Source: Eopsaltria australis
Lineage: Eukaryota; Chordata; Aves; Passeriformes; Petroicidae
Assembly: GCA_034509425.1 (NCBI GenBank)
Contig: JAVTVJ010000001.1
Span: forward strand, 9,452,001 to 9,516,000
Reading direction: 5' to 3'
DNA: 64,000 nt
A program made the position numbers and the translations under genes. The notes under the pieces were generated by a model, which did no database searches, was not told the DNA's origin, and worked only from the letters and a program-made list of their open reading frames with translations. Numbering within the stretch: position 1 is the stretch's first letter; every line of letters begins with the position of its first letter. Positions 23,691 through 36,417 of this stretch are shown here, one piece after another.

Positions 23691-26600
23691 AGGGACAAAG
23701 AAAAATATTGATAAAATTATTCCAGTGTCAAAAGTGCCCAATAATTATCAAATGCTGCTAACTGACTGTATTAAACAGGCAGCAGCAGGTCATATTTTAT
23801 TTTGAGGATCCAGTGGGTTAGATGTCCTCTGTGGGTTAAAAGTTATGGTGCATGTCACACAAAATACTCAGTAGTGCTCTTTGAAAAGATTTTATCAGAT
23901 AAAAGTCAGACAAAGGCTAGACAAAATGAAATGCTGTATTCATTTCTGTATGGATCCCGCTAACCGTAAAGCAGAACAGAATTGTAGGAGAGGAGAAGAC
24001 TGGGGACAGGAAGGCCTGGAAACTGAAGAGAAGGAAAATGGAACAGCGAGGAGGTACCTGCTGAAGATGAACAGGGCCAGCCTGACTTGACAAGAAGGAG
24101 AGTGCAGCCAAAGAGTAGTGGCAGAGAGGTAAGAACAAGTCTGACTTGCTTAAATCTAACTGAGGCAGGAGCTGGCCTTGCCACTGCGGCAGAAAGCAAG
24201 GTGGCACAGGTCAGCGCTAGCCTGGAGAGCTGGAAAGACTGTTGATCACATCCAGTGCAAGCATGAGCAGAATGTCCTGCAGAGCCTGTCTAAGCACACA
24301 ATAAAATAGGGCAAATATACTCAAGTCCTGCTTATTAGGGCTGCCTCGAATAAGCCCAGGGCAGAATATTTTCTGAAATAAGAAACCATGAATGGTAAAT
24401 ATGTAGTGAATTAAAACCTTCCTGGAAAGGTGAGAATGAAGAGTGTAATCCAGGGCTCTTTTCTTCTCTCCAATAGGACAATACCAACTTTCACCTTCAT
24501 TTGCTTGCAGTCTGGGCAGGATTCCTGAACATGGGAACTTAAGAAGCACACTTTAGTAGTTTCAAGGTCTTTTGGCCTTGTTCACGATTCCTTGCGTATG
24601 GAGGGAGATGACAAAAGTGGCCTGAGACCATATGACATGGTCATGACACAATCTCTTCCATGCTTGCTCCTGAAGCTGTGCCCTCCTCTCCCATTTAAGG
24701 ATTACCATTCACTCCTGCAGGGAGCCAGGTGTGCAGGAGCTCTCCTTTCTGCCATGCTCCTGGAAAGATCCTAGTGCAGAGACTGCCATTCTGCTGCTAA
24801 CCCTGCTGACAATGGCCACTCGTCTTCACTGCATTTGAGAGGATTTAACCACAGGAGTTGATGTGAGAATAAAGAGATGCCGTAATGCCAAACACAACAC
24901 TCTTCTCGTGGGCTAAAAAGCACCAGCTGCAGAAGAGGCAAGATGGGGATCTATCCCTTCAACATCTACATATATCAGATATGTGTATTCCCCCTCTGCC
25001 TTGACATTTTTTAGACCACATCCACTAATTAGATTAGGGTGTTACTCTCTTACAATAGGTAGTGACAGGACTCACAGAGGGGAGAAGGGAGAACACTTTC
25101 TCTTGACCAAGTTAAAGCCTGTCCTACACAAACCTGAGTAAAGCAGATGAATATGCATGTGCTGATTTGAATATGTGGTTTGTCAGCTATTTGCCTACAT
25201 GCATTTAACACCCACAGAAGGCCTAAGGCAGCAGCCATAGACTTTCTTCCACTTGCTTTTTGCAGAGATCTTACAGAAGCCCCAAAGGAGTTAAATTACT
25301 GGCATTATGACGCTATGAATGACTGATAGGAGTGTATTACTCTCCAAAGCATTGGCTGGCTTAATGTAAGCAAAAATGCAGCTCGTGCCTTATGGGTGGG
25401 ATCTAATTCTGCTGGACTGCCAGCTACAGCCTTTAGCAGCTCAGGAAAGTTGGTTTGTGTTTGTTACGTAGTCATTTTCTTTTCTTCTGCACCTCACAGT
25501 GTGATATAAGCTGAGTCTTGGGGTTAACTGTGGTATTTCAGTGCCTATGTGCCGGTGCAGATAACTGACAAATTAGGGAAGATAATTCGCATTCCTTCAT
25601 CTTTTGCCTCAGCTGTTTAAGCCAGGTGAAAAATGAGTTTAATTTGGATTTGGCTAGTCAACAATAGTAGTGTACATAATTTGTAAGCTGAAACATAGCC
25701 CAGTTCAGCTCCTTGACAGAAGAAAATGGTTTATTTCTAGGATGAGGAGGGCTGGGAATATAAGAAGAGCAAAAGGGGACAGTGTAGAGACAGAAGGCAG
25801 GAGGAGGAATTTGCATAAAATCTTGATTCTGTTGAAATTAAGGTTTAAAGCAACTTCCATATGAAATCAAGAGAAAGAAAACATGAAATTCCATTTTTAT
25901 ACATAATTTCCATAGGGGCTACAGTAAATTCTTAAAATTCTACAGCCCTAATGGAGACATATCTGGGTCAAAGCAAAGCACATCTTCTTAGAAATATCAA
26001 GGAATCTTTGTCCAAGGCATACTTCTCACAGAAATCCTTGGGTCCCCTCCACCTTAGGACACAGCATCTCTCTGCATGCCTTTTTGAGAAGGATCTGTTA
26101 ATTTATGGCTCTGGGGCTCATTTAGAGGGCTGATAATTATTGACACGCCCATGTTTCTGTCCCACTGGCTCATCCTGTCTTCCTTTAAAATGTCTGACTG
26201 TAAGGGGCTATCTTGATATGAGTATTTCCTAACAGACATGTGATATCATGATAATTTGAAGTCCAGCACCAGTGATGGTGCACTTTTCTTTTGACAGCAA
26301 AGGGGTTTCCTTTTGCTAAGTAGCAAACTAATGAGCATGCTGAGAAAAGAAAAGGGAAATAGGGAAGTCAAACTGCGCTTATTTGGTAGTTTCATGCTGA
26401 GGCCCACAGAAAAAGAAATGTAACACATGAAAAAATTGGTGAAGTAATAGAGGAGATGAATAGCTGTCAGATAGAAGAGTTTGGGGGAAGGATATAACTG
26501 AAGAAGGAGATGGAAGGAAAAGGGGGTGATGCAGCACCACAGACCATGGGAAATTCTGAGTTCTGCCCTAGTATGGAGAATCAGCAGACCCTAAAGACCA

Positions 26601-28555
26601 GTGGAGGTAGAGTTTGATTGAAATATAGCAGGGGTTAATTTTCAATCTGCTGATTGAAAAACATATTGTCTTAATGTTCTAGAAGATATTTCAAAAACAT
26701 TCCAGAAACTCCCACAACAATGAGGTGTTCCTAACTGGTAAATAAAACAATTCCTCTGCCATTGGGGAAAAAACTCTATTTTATAATACTCCTGATGGCA
26801 TGTTACAGATTGGAGCAAAGCCTCTGTTACCTGAATTCCTAGATGTTGTACTTTCTACTGGAACAGTTGGTTTAGAAACTACAAATTAAATCACTTTCCA
26901 AGAAACATTTCTCATTGCAAAAGTTTTGACTGCTGCACTGTTACATTGCACTCCATCACACAATTTGAATAAGGACTTTTCTTCCTCCCATCCTCTCAGT
27001 AAAATGCCTCATAATTTATTGCAGTATTTAAACTAAACCACTTGGTACTGTATACGCCAATGCATTTTTTTGCCTGTTTTTCACTTTTGTAGTGAAATTA
27101 AATTGTGTTTGCATGCTGTTAAGGTTGGTTTGGTTTCTTTAATTTAAATTAAATCTTTTCAACTCCTGCCATTCCAATGTGCCAACTTTTAACCCAGGAG
27201 GATGGTGAAACATCTGCAGAAACTCAAATATTAGCCAGACTGATCCCCTCTGTACAAGACAAGTGAGCATTCTGTAAATACAAACCCTATGTGTTGATTT
27301 CCAGCTTCAGACTTCTCTCTTCTTTGCACTGGAAATAACTTTAAGAAAATTTCACTTATCTGTGCATAATCACAAGCTTTGCCCTGGGGCCTGCAGAAGG
27401 CCTACAGAAGGGATCAGTCTCTTCCAAGGTCTTTGTTGACATCCTGCAGTCAGCATCCCTTTCCTCTTCCCATGGGTCTCTCACAGAGCATCACAAGTGG
27501 AAATCATGCCCAGAAATGCTCTCTTATGCACCTGCTTTCCATTCTGTTTTTTTTTTCATCACGGGCAGTTGGAGACCAGGGTATTCTTTGACTTGTTCTT
27601 CCCTTCACTGAACTGCTTTAAATACTTGTTTTATATGTTCAAATCCAGGTTCTTACCTGTTCTCAGGCACTTCTCAGATCACCTTTAAATTTTCTATAAA
27701 TATTAAATTATATAATCTTAGCTATAGCTGCCCTTCCCTTTATGTGTATAGGGAAGGCAGTTTCTACCGCTAGGATATGAAAACAGCTGCAAAGACTAAG
27801 ACATAATTGCAATATTGTCACCTTTAGTAAATAAGACATTTGGAGTAATTAAGTAGCAGTAATGTAACAGATTCGGACTAAATGTTGGCTCTATTACCTG
27901 CATCTATTACACATGTATCTTGACTTAATTTTTGCTAAATTCTGTATTTTGGGAGTATAAAACTAAATGTCAGGGATGATGTTTGTAAAGTCTTGGGGAG
28001 TGGGTGTTATTATCTTTATTATCTCTATTATTCTTGCCTTCTATGTCTTCTACATCTTCTGCACCATCATTATCTATAATACAGGTATTTTTTTATAACC
28101 CACTAAGGCTATGAAGCTTAGCACATAGAGTTGTGGCACTATGCTGCAAACAAGCATTTCATTTACACAGAGGTTGCCTTTTTTTCTTTTTTTAATAAAG
28201 GTCCTCAGGGAGTAACTGTGGTGCTCATTTTGCAAGACACGCTCCCCCGAGGTCCATCAGGCGGTGTGCAGAATGCAGGGAACTCTGCCCATGGCAAAAC
28301 ACCGCAGCTTCAGGAACAGCTGCCGAGCTACACAACACGTTTCCAGGCCCTCCTGCCCAGCAGCTCCCCAGTCTCTCCCACTTGGGATGAGAAGCACCAA
28401 ATGGAGCATGCGGAATAGAGAAGCTGGATCTTTGCTGTGTGTCTGATCTCCAGATGGAACCTTCCAGGCCGCTTCCTGGGCACACTTTCAGGAAGTGAGT
28501 GGTTGAAAGAAGCGAGGAAGCATCTGTATATCCCTGTTCTATCTTAGGGATAGAA
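23691..28555. other. Unique A+T-rich DNA, no gene recognised
   Basis: No element or exon is recognised over almost 5 kb. Minor features are a T run near 27545 and TTATC-rich sequence near 28010-28080. A locally GC-richer stretch at 28200-28500 lies just upstream of the CR1 copy; its frames (28131-28418 plus, 28225-28485 minus) overlap on both strands and are not convincing. Confidence 0.5.
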
Positions 28556-28625
28556 GAATAGAATAGAATAGAATAGAATAGAATAGAATAGAATAGAATA
28601 GAATAGAATAGAACAGAATAGAATA
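28556..28625. repeat. (GAATA)14 pentanucleotide array
   Basis: Fourteen tandem GAATA units with a single variant (GAACA at 28611-28615). The array abuts the 3' end of a minus-strand CR1 copy and probably grew from the CR1 tail (the plus-strand complement of its TTCTATG-like repeats). Confidence 0.95.
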
Positions 28626-29066
28626 GGAGTATTTCAATTTGAAGGGACCTATAATGCTCATCTAGTCGAATTGACTGACCACTTCAGTTGTGTCCAAAAG
28701 TTAGAGTAAATTATTGAGGGAATTGTCCAAACACCTTTTAAATATTGACAGTCCTAGGGCATCGACTACCTCCCTAGGAAGTCTGTTCCAGTGTTTGACC
28801 ATCCCCTTAGTAAAGAAATGCTTCTCAATGTCCAGTCTGAACCACCCCTAGCATATCTTTGACCATTCCCATGTATCCTGTCACTGGAGAGAAGAGACCA
28901 GCACCTGCCTCTCCATTTCCCCTCCTCAGGAAGCTGTAGGGCACAATGAGGTTGCCCCCAGCCTTCTTTGTTGCAAACTAGACAAATCCTAAGTCCCCAG
29001 CCCATCCTCCTAGGACGTGCCTTCCAGCCTTTCCACCAGCTTTGCTGCTCTCCTCTTTATGCAATT
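28626..29066 (-). mobile_element. CR1 LINE, 5'-truncated 3' end
   Basis: Read on the plus strand the segment follows the antisense CR1 3' consensus: ttgaagggacctataatg and tcatctagtcgaattgac, later gtctgttccagtgtttgacc, taaagaaatgcttctcaatg, cctgtcactggagag and ccagcccatcctcctaggac, ending in accagctttgctgctctcct. It keeps the CR1 3' end next to the pentamer array at 28556-28625. No open reverse-transcriptase frame remains. Divergence looks moderate, less than in the copies at 10.3 and 37.6 kb. Confidence 0.9.
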
Positions 29067-29433
29067 TGATGAGGCATGGAGACAAAGTTGTTTTAGTGGC
29101 AGTACTATTTCTCTTTCTCCTGACACTGCTCTTTGATCAATGGTAGAAGAAAGTAGCTCTCCATGTGCTCATTTGATGTTGGCTTCTTCCTGAAGCTTTG
29201 CTGTGTACTTTAAAAAAGTCACACTTTGCAGCAAGGCAGAGATGAAGATGCTGCAGCCTGCAGCAACCAGTGCCTCATTTCCTGAGTCAGTTTTTCTTTG
29301 GCTGCCACTAGATTTCTGCCTGAGGAGCCCTGAGGTCCAGCATTATTAGTGGTATCATTAGTAAAGGGTGGCATCAACTTGGTGGAGTACAAAGGAATAT
29401 TTTTATATCCTGAGTTATGATGCAACGTGAACC
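29067..29433. other. Spacer between two CR1 copies
   Basis: About 370 bp with nothing recognisable. The flanking CR1 copies are both on the minus strand. Confidence 0.5.
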
Positions 29434-29665
29434 GTAGAATCATAGAATTGTAGTTGGAAGGGACATCTAAAAGTCATCCAGTTCAGCTCCCTTGCAACAA
29501 GCAAGAACATCTTAAACTAGATCAGGTGGCTCAGAGCCCTGAGCATTGATGCCTGGCCTTGAATGTTTCCAGGGACAGAACATCTACCACCTTTCTGGGA
29601 AATGTGACCCAGTGTTTTACCATCTTCATTATAAAAATTCCTTCCCTGAATCTAATCTGAATAAG
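29434..29665 (-). mobile_element. CR1 LINE, short 3' fragment
   Basis: It opens with the avian CR1 3'-tail signature on the plus strand (gtagaatcatagaattg) followed by tagttggaagggacatc, catccagttcagctccc, a ccaccttt...gtgacccagtgttttacc stretch and ccttccctgaatctaatctg. This is the antisense of the last ~230 bp of CR1. It is non-coding. Confidence 0.92.
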
Positions 29666-30354
29666 GCAGTAACCAATAGACTGAGCACACTATATGTTAG
29701 CTGCAAGCAAAACAATTGCTGCTGTCATTGTCAGTCTCCATTTTAATATTTGTGCTCTGAAATATTCACACAAATGAGTGCCCCAGTCCCACTGCACTGC
29801 TCCATGCAGGAGAATGGAAGCTGGGATAAAGATATCAATTCCCTCACCAGAAATGTGTGCTTTCTCAGCAGCTCCATAAAATTTGGACATTGATTAGCTG
29901 GTAGTATGATGTTAGAAAGCTTAGAGATCTACTAATGGAATATCAATACTGCAAACCTTGCAGGCTGAAAACTCAGGATATCCACGCAAAGGTTCCTTTG
30001 GGATTATTCTACTTTCTTCTGAAACCCCATCTGGTCACCCAAATTACTATTAATTTAAAATTCCTGCATTGTCCTTTCCTGAGAAGGAAAACCTTCAGTA
30101 AAATCTACTGGAGACATGAGGCATTTTCACTGGAGACTGCCCCCTGACACTTTTAGAATCCAGCAGTTTCATATTACCTCTGCTACGTCCACTCCTACAA
30201 AACTCCATCTTCTCTGCTATCTTTCTACTAGCAAGACAGGCTGTGATAAGGCATGGGGTACACCTTCCCTTTCATTTTTACCACTGCCGGCTCCCAGGGG
30301 CTGGAGAGGAATGGGTAGGACCTTCCACTTGGACATCACATCTGTCCTGGGGAA
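29666..30354. other. Unique DNA, nothing recognised
   Basis: No gene, RNA or element is recognised between the CR1 copy and the palindrome pair. Confidence 0.5.
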
Positions 30355-30372
30355 AATTCTAGGCATAGAATT
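30355..30372. repeat. 18-bp palindrome, left copy
   Basis: AATTCTA-GGCA-TAGAATT: perfect 7-bp arms with a 4-base centre. A reverse-complement copy is at 30565-30582. The match between the two sites is a perfect 20-bp inverted repeat (30355-30374 and 30563-30582). Confidence 0.85.
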
Positions 30373-30564
30373 AATGACTAAATGCTGCTAGCAAATGTCA
30401 TCATGTATTTTGGGAAGGAGTCTGAATATCAGACTCTAATACCTTGAATCAAAGTGGACTTTCTGCTTTTGTCTTTCAAGGGTTGCTAAATGAAAGACTT
30501 GCATATACTTGTGAGGTTTTCCCCATTTCTCTGGACCTAAGAAATTATACAAAGAAATGTTTTT

Positions 30565-30582
30565 AATTCTATGCCTAGAATT
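30565..30582. repeat. 18-bp palindrome, right copy
   Basis: AATTCTA-TGCC-TAGAATT, the reverse complement of the site at 30355. The two sites are separated by about 190 bp of unrelated sequence. Confidence 0.85.
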
Positions 30583-30884
30583 CTTCTGGGGGAAACTATA
30601 GATTTCTTCCTTTAATTCTTCCAGTAACACAGGCACTGTGTATGTTCCGAAGCTGTTCCTTGACAACATTACACTTCTGGAGAGACAGCAGTTCCTGTCC
30701 GCTGTTTACATTTGTCTCTGTTCAAGGGGAGGCAAAATTAAGAATTTAAAAGAAAACATGAAACAGCTTGGGAGGTTCTGGTGCCTGCCACCACTAGGCT
30801 GAAAGTGTAGGTCTTCTTGAAAATTGTCCTGAATAGTAAGCACTGGTTGTTTGCTATAAGTGAGGATCTGTATGGTTTGGCAGA

Positions 30885-30906
30885 TAATTAATCTCCTGAT
30901 TAATTA
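30885..30906. promoter_or_regulatory. Perfect TAATTAATC palindrome (homeodomain-type sites)
   Basis: TAATTAATC and GATTAATTA flank a TCCT centre. Each arm contains a TAATTA core as bound by homeodomain proteins, so a dimeric site is possible. No gene is recognisable nearby and function is inference only. Confidence 0.35.
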
Positions 30907-33900
30907 ACTCCTTTTCCTATTTACCTGCAGACCACTTCCCTCCCCAACTACCTAATTTCTGGCTCTTTCTTATTAAATCCAAGAACATATTGAAAACACT
31001 TATGCTTGTTTTCTGTGCATGATTGTTTCCAGTCAGAAATGGATCGTAAGACCTGTTTTGTACTTACTCAGGTTAGGTTTGCATATGTGAATGTCTGGCT
31101 TCCGTGGGCTTATTCTGCATTTTCTCCCCAGTACAGAGCAGTTTGGCCCTCTGACACAGAAGGCTGAACCATTTGCTTCTGCTACTTTGCCTTATGTAAG
31201 TATGTGGTCTTAAGTGTACCTATTTCACAAGGGATTTCTCACCTGCTAGTGAGTTACTGTGATAACAGGGTCTGTATTTAACAATGTGATACAGAACTTC
31301 ATCTAAACATGCCTATTCAAGCAGATTCAAGTCTCCTTTTAGACTGTTGGCAAGTTTCCTGATTTTTGGGTTGTTTGGATTTTTTTATTTGAACAAAATA
31401 TTTGCCATGCCAAAATAAACTGGGGTTTCCTGACCCTGAATGGCTGCTGCCCTCCTTTGAAACCCCTTTTCCCAGCTGTCAAGTTGTCCCAGGACAGGAG
31501 CAAGGCTCTTTTCAACCACAGAATGGAGTGGCTCAAAAAGATCAGGAACTGTGCAAAGAGGAGATTAGGCCAATTTAAACTAATTCTGTGTTTTAGATGT
31601 AGCCACAGAACAAAGCCAGAGTTTGAACTGGTCACAGAAATCACCTGCATGTGGAGGTCATAGGGGAATGCAGCTTTTGCAATGTTTTCGAGAGCAAAGA
31701 GATGAGGGAGCAGAGCAGATGAGTTTTGCACAGAAGTCATCCTTTACAAAGTGCAGAAGTTCATGAGTGCTGGATTAAGAGATACAAACCTGTATTGCAT
31801 CAAGTTATCAGATTTGTCTTTCAGTGCTCGGCTCCTTGCCTTGGCTGCAGCTTCTGTAAATTACCTGGGAGTTTTGAAGGCATTAGTGCCTTTCTCTGTT
31901 GTGTCTGTAACAACATTAAGGCTAAAATGATTTTCTTACAGGTTTAAAAATAATTTTGTAAGTACCTGCTTCAAATCTGCCTGAAGTTAATGGGAACTGG
32001 CTTAAGTGAGTTTCAGTCAAGGTCAGGGGATTTCAAAAAGTTATTCAGAATTGCCTGCATTTATTACATTATTATGTGGTTGTCTGAGCTATAGTAGGTG
32101 GGGGGCCCTAGCCAGGACAGCTTTCAGCTGCTAGCAGAGCTGCTCCCTGGGCAGGGGAGCAGTGCTTAGAAACCAGTCTGAGTTTTGACATCACCAGGCA
32201 GCTCAGGTCCTCCAGTACGAGGTGTGAACTCTGCAATCACAGCACATCACAGGATAGCAGCGAAGACCCCGGCCCCATACACCCTCTTCCCCTTGACTGT
32301 CAGAGAGGGTTGGTGAGCAGTCAGGTGGCATTAGCCTGTCCCAAGTTCCAGGCTGCCCCTGGGGGCTTCTCGCTCTGCTCCAGCTGTCAGCTGTATTCAT
32401 GTGTGTCCACAGTCTCAACTCCAGGGCTGCAACGGGTGCCTCAAACATCATCCCCCTCACCCTTGGTCTCCTCTGCAGCCAACAGGATTGAGATGAACAC
32501 TTTCTAGGAGCAGGAGTGTTATGGTCTGGTGCCTTCCAAGAAGTTAGCGCTTTGCCACAGTATCCCAGCAGAGAATCAGCTCTCTCCTGGGCTGGTGGCC
32601 AGACACACATAGAGCACTGATAGTGTCTCTGCCTCAGGAAATTCACTGTCAAGAATTTATAGCTGGGCTACTTAATACATTTTTACCATTTTCTGCTGGG
32701 TAATTTTATCATTATGATTTTATGATTAGGAAGGGAGCATGGTGTTTTCTTTGTCAGGCCTGTCTTACACATAATATCACCTTCAGATGGGGAAACCTCA
32801 TCCTCTGCCTGGAATATGGGAAGGATAACCAAGAAAGTAAATAATTTGGGGGAACACAGAGAGATCTGGAAGCATTTACTCTCTGAGTTACATATATAAG
32901 CCAAAAAATATAGAAGTTACCAGAGCCAAAGCTCCTAAGATTTTATGGTATTTCTCTGACAAAACTCCAACCTTTCTGGAGCTTGTTCAATTTGCAAAAG
33001 GTGAAGGAGCACATAGGAACAGTGACAACTGGTTTTGCACAGCTTAGTGCTCATGGTGGGTCTGCTCATCACCACTTGCTGTCGGTCTGAGAAGTGCCTT
33101 AATGTGTCCAGTCCTGTCAGCAAATTTGAAACTTAAAAATTTCACATACAAATTTCCTAGCATTGCACTTTCAGACAGCCCTTCTCCGAAGCCTGGAGGT
33201 TTCTGACAACACCTTTACTTCAAAACCTAATCCTAATACCTAGACCTCCCTCCAGTTCTTGTATTTCTGGATGTGCTGAAGTGATTTTCGTGCTGTTATT
33301 TTTGGAAGTGTGGGATAAGGAAAAAATACCTTGCACATTAAAGCTACAGTTGACCCTTTGAGACTGACTGCTTGTCATATTCTCCTTCAAAGATGTACTT
33401 TCCTAACATAAGCATGCTCAGGAGAAGGGAGGGAGCAATAAATCCAACCATGAAGCCTCATATTCCTGTTCAGGAGGAGAGAATCATTCCTGCCAGAATA
33501 TGAAACAATTCCTATATCCCTGCCAAAACAATTGCTTGATGTGCTCTCCCTAATAGGTCATCATGAACCACAAACAAGCTTTTAAAGTAAGGATAAGGAC
33601 TCACACACTTATAGTGTTCACAGACTGAACATCCAGAGAATTGCACAAAGAGCTGAAGAATAGCACAGCTAAAGGGGGACAGAGTGTGCTTTTTAGCACT
33701 TTACTAATTAAAACAATGGGCCTCTAAATTACAATGTTTTCATATTTTGGATATTTAAACACTCAGATTGCATAAGGACATTCCTCCAACCAGTGTGTTG
33801 GAAGAAAAGCCCTGATCCTGAAAGGGATGCACATAGATGCTTCCCTTCCTCCATGAGATCAGTGAAGATTTATGCAGGAAAAAGTCATAGGAACGCCCTT

Positions 33901-36369
33901 TGTTTGAAATCACATAAGTCCTACAATAATGTGGATTCTTTATATTGAGATATAGAACATTTGACCTACAGCAGCATCTGTTAAGTACACTTGGCACCTA
34001 CATCTAACCTGCTGAAGTCAGGGTGCACCTCCCTATTGACTTCATTTTCTGTTCTCCCTTTCTTTTAATATATTTTTAAAAGTTTTTAAAATTAGACTAT
34101 TTCTTGTCATGAACCAGACATTAAAAGAAAAATAGAGGATATCCAAAGCACTTATCTAATTCTTTCCATCCATGTATCTCAATCAAGAAGAGTTGAATAT
34201 GTGTGGGTTTTATAACCATTTTTGATCACTGGGATAGGAGAAGCACACAATGTCCAGATGACTCTCCCAAGGTCAGAGGAAGACAATGGTGTAGAAAGAA
34301 ATTCAAGTATCCCTAATTTCCCAGGTTGTATCCACAGGAGAATGTTTCCTTTTACATGAAAGGGGCAAAAAAAAAGCTTTTATTCATACATGGGAAAGCA
34401 GGAAACAAGTATCCCTGAGGATGAAAATAAATTGTTAGTCCAAACTTCACAGAAAAGTTTTCATGCTGTACGATTTGCAATATCCAGAAAAGTTCAACAG
34501 CTTCAGCACTAAATAATAGACAGAAATTAAAAGTTATAAGCAAAGGGTGAAAAAATAGTTTTTTAATAAAATGTAGGGGGAAAGGAGGAATTAGTGTGGC
34601 AGAAAGCTGCAGGCAAAAGCATTGCAAGGGACTGGAAGCATGAAGAGTCTTGCACCAAGATGTGAGTTTATATTAATCTATAGAAACCACAGTTACTCAA
34701 GTTGAAAGGTCTACTGTGCAAACACATATATACAGAGGGAGAAGCGTGTTAAAATACAGTTTAGGATGAGTTTGAGACAGCTCCCTATTGCTTTAGCTCA
34801 CACAAATAGCAGTTGTTGGTGCTACCTGTGAGGCTAAAAAGAGAAAAAAGTCTCTGGGGCCCAGACCAAGTTTAAACTCAGTCAAATGCTGAACAGCTGG
34901 GACATATTTTAAAATGCAATTTTTTTCTGACTGCTATTTCCAAGGGCATTCTCAGCAAAAGTCTACTTTGTTTCTTTTCCTATTTTAAAAATTTCTGGCC
35001 TCAGCAAAAGCAAAAAAGTGACAAAAGAGACCAGAAACTTCTGGAAGAAAAAGCCTGTTGTGGTTGGTGCACAAGCTGAGATGCAGAGTAGTCTACCTTC
35101 CTGAGCCAGGAGCCCTGTTCGTCCTCCTCTTGCTATTTTTTCACATGCTGGGTGCCAGTGACAGGCGAGGTCCATGCTCTTGTTCTCTGTATGTTCCCAC
35201 TGCACAAAACGCAGCGTAATTGCAGGTGCTAACTGCCCACACAGCCACTGCTGCTGTATGCACAGATGGGTGCAGCTGTTTAGAGAACATCTCAGCATTC
35301 ATCAACTACAGAAGGGTGTGAGTAGGGAATTAAGTTGCATCAGGCACAGGACTCAAACAAGAAACCTGTCTGGAAAGAATTATTATGTGGAGTCAAATGC
35401 AGAGAACATAAATTTCTCACTGAAGCAGTGGAAACCAGCCTTTAAGGTAGGACATTGAGCTCAAGGGAGATAGGTTCAATTTCCAGTAATTCAGCCTCAG
35501 ATTGGTTTGATTCTGAGCTGGTTAGATAAGTACATCAAAACACAGGTGCAGACAAATCAAAGTCCATGAAATCACCTCCCTTCTTCCTGTACAAGGTATC
35601 TTCAACATCAGCATTTCTCAGAAATCAGTAGCTGCTGCAGGCAGCCACTGAAACTCCAGATGAGCTCCTCTCTCCAATCAGTTGCCCGGTGGGAGAGGCT
35701 TATAATTGGTGGAAGTGTATTGTAAATATCCCCCAAGAGCCATATGTTTCTCTTTTACTAATACAAGAGAGTATTTAAATCACTTTTCCAGCAGGAATTA
35801 CACTGAAGCCTGCGCTCCTTATTCCCATGTTAAGAGAAGGTTTCTCACTGCCTTACCTGGATAGACAGCTGGGCCTGGTGCACAAATAGCCAAGGCATAT
35901 TTTTCCTACTGAGACTATTCATGCTCTGTGTTTACATTGTTTTCACAACAAAATTCAGAGTGGCTGTGCAGAAATATGATTTGAACATGTGTCTCTGGAG
36001 GTGCATGAAAAAAAAGCTAATGGACTCATATCCTGGCATCACTGATTGCTCTCCCCCTTAAAAAAATAAACTAATAGCATTTTCAGTACATTTCCAACCA
36101 CTTTTGACTTCGCTGATCCCAGAGGGAGAAGAGCTAAGGAAAATCATGCCATTTAGAGGAAGGGCTGTTTCTGGGCTGTACCAGTGCATTTAGAGGAAAG
36201 GTTACAAAGCCAGAGTCACATTTTATCTAAAAGGGATGTTACCTTGCATTGTATGCTAGCAATTGCGATTAATCTAAATGGTGTGGGAATTCTACCCCAG
36301 TCTAAGGCCATTGATGGACATTTTTGTGAAGGCACGTGGTATGTTGTTACAGTCAGATTGGACCTCACA
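30907..36369. other. Unique DNA, no gene recognised; GC-richer block at 32100-32660
   Basis: Most of this is AT-rich and featureless. The block at about 32100-32660 is noticeably richer in G+C, and its minus-strand frame 32203-32652 (149 codons, Trp/Arg/Ser-rich) resembles no known protein. The minus-strand frame 31339-31740 (133 codons) is likewise unassigned. No repeat consensus was recognised. Confidence 0.5.
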
Positions 36370-36417
36370 AAAAGCATTATGCATGTCAGAAAAGCACTAT
36401 GCATGTCAGAAAAGCAC
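36370..36417 (+). repeat. 20-bp tandem repeat, 2.4 copies
   Basis: Units 36370-36389 and 36390-36409 differ at one base (aaaagcattatg... and aaaagcactatg...); a third partial unit runs to 36417. It is a small local duplication. Confidence 0.9.

Noticed and set aside
35674..35709. CCAAT box and inverted ATTGG with a TATAA between
   Set aside because: Short words of this kind occur often in AT-rich DNA; there is no CpG enrichment or downstream exon.
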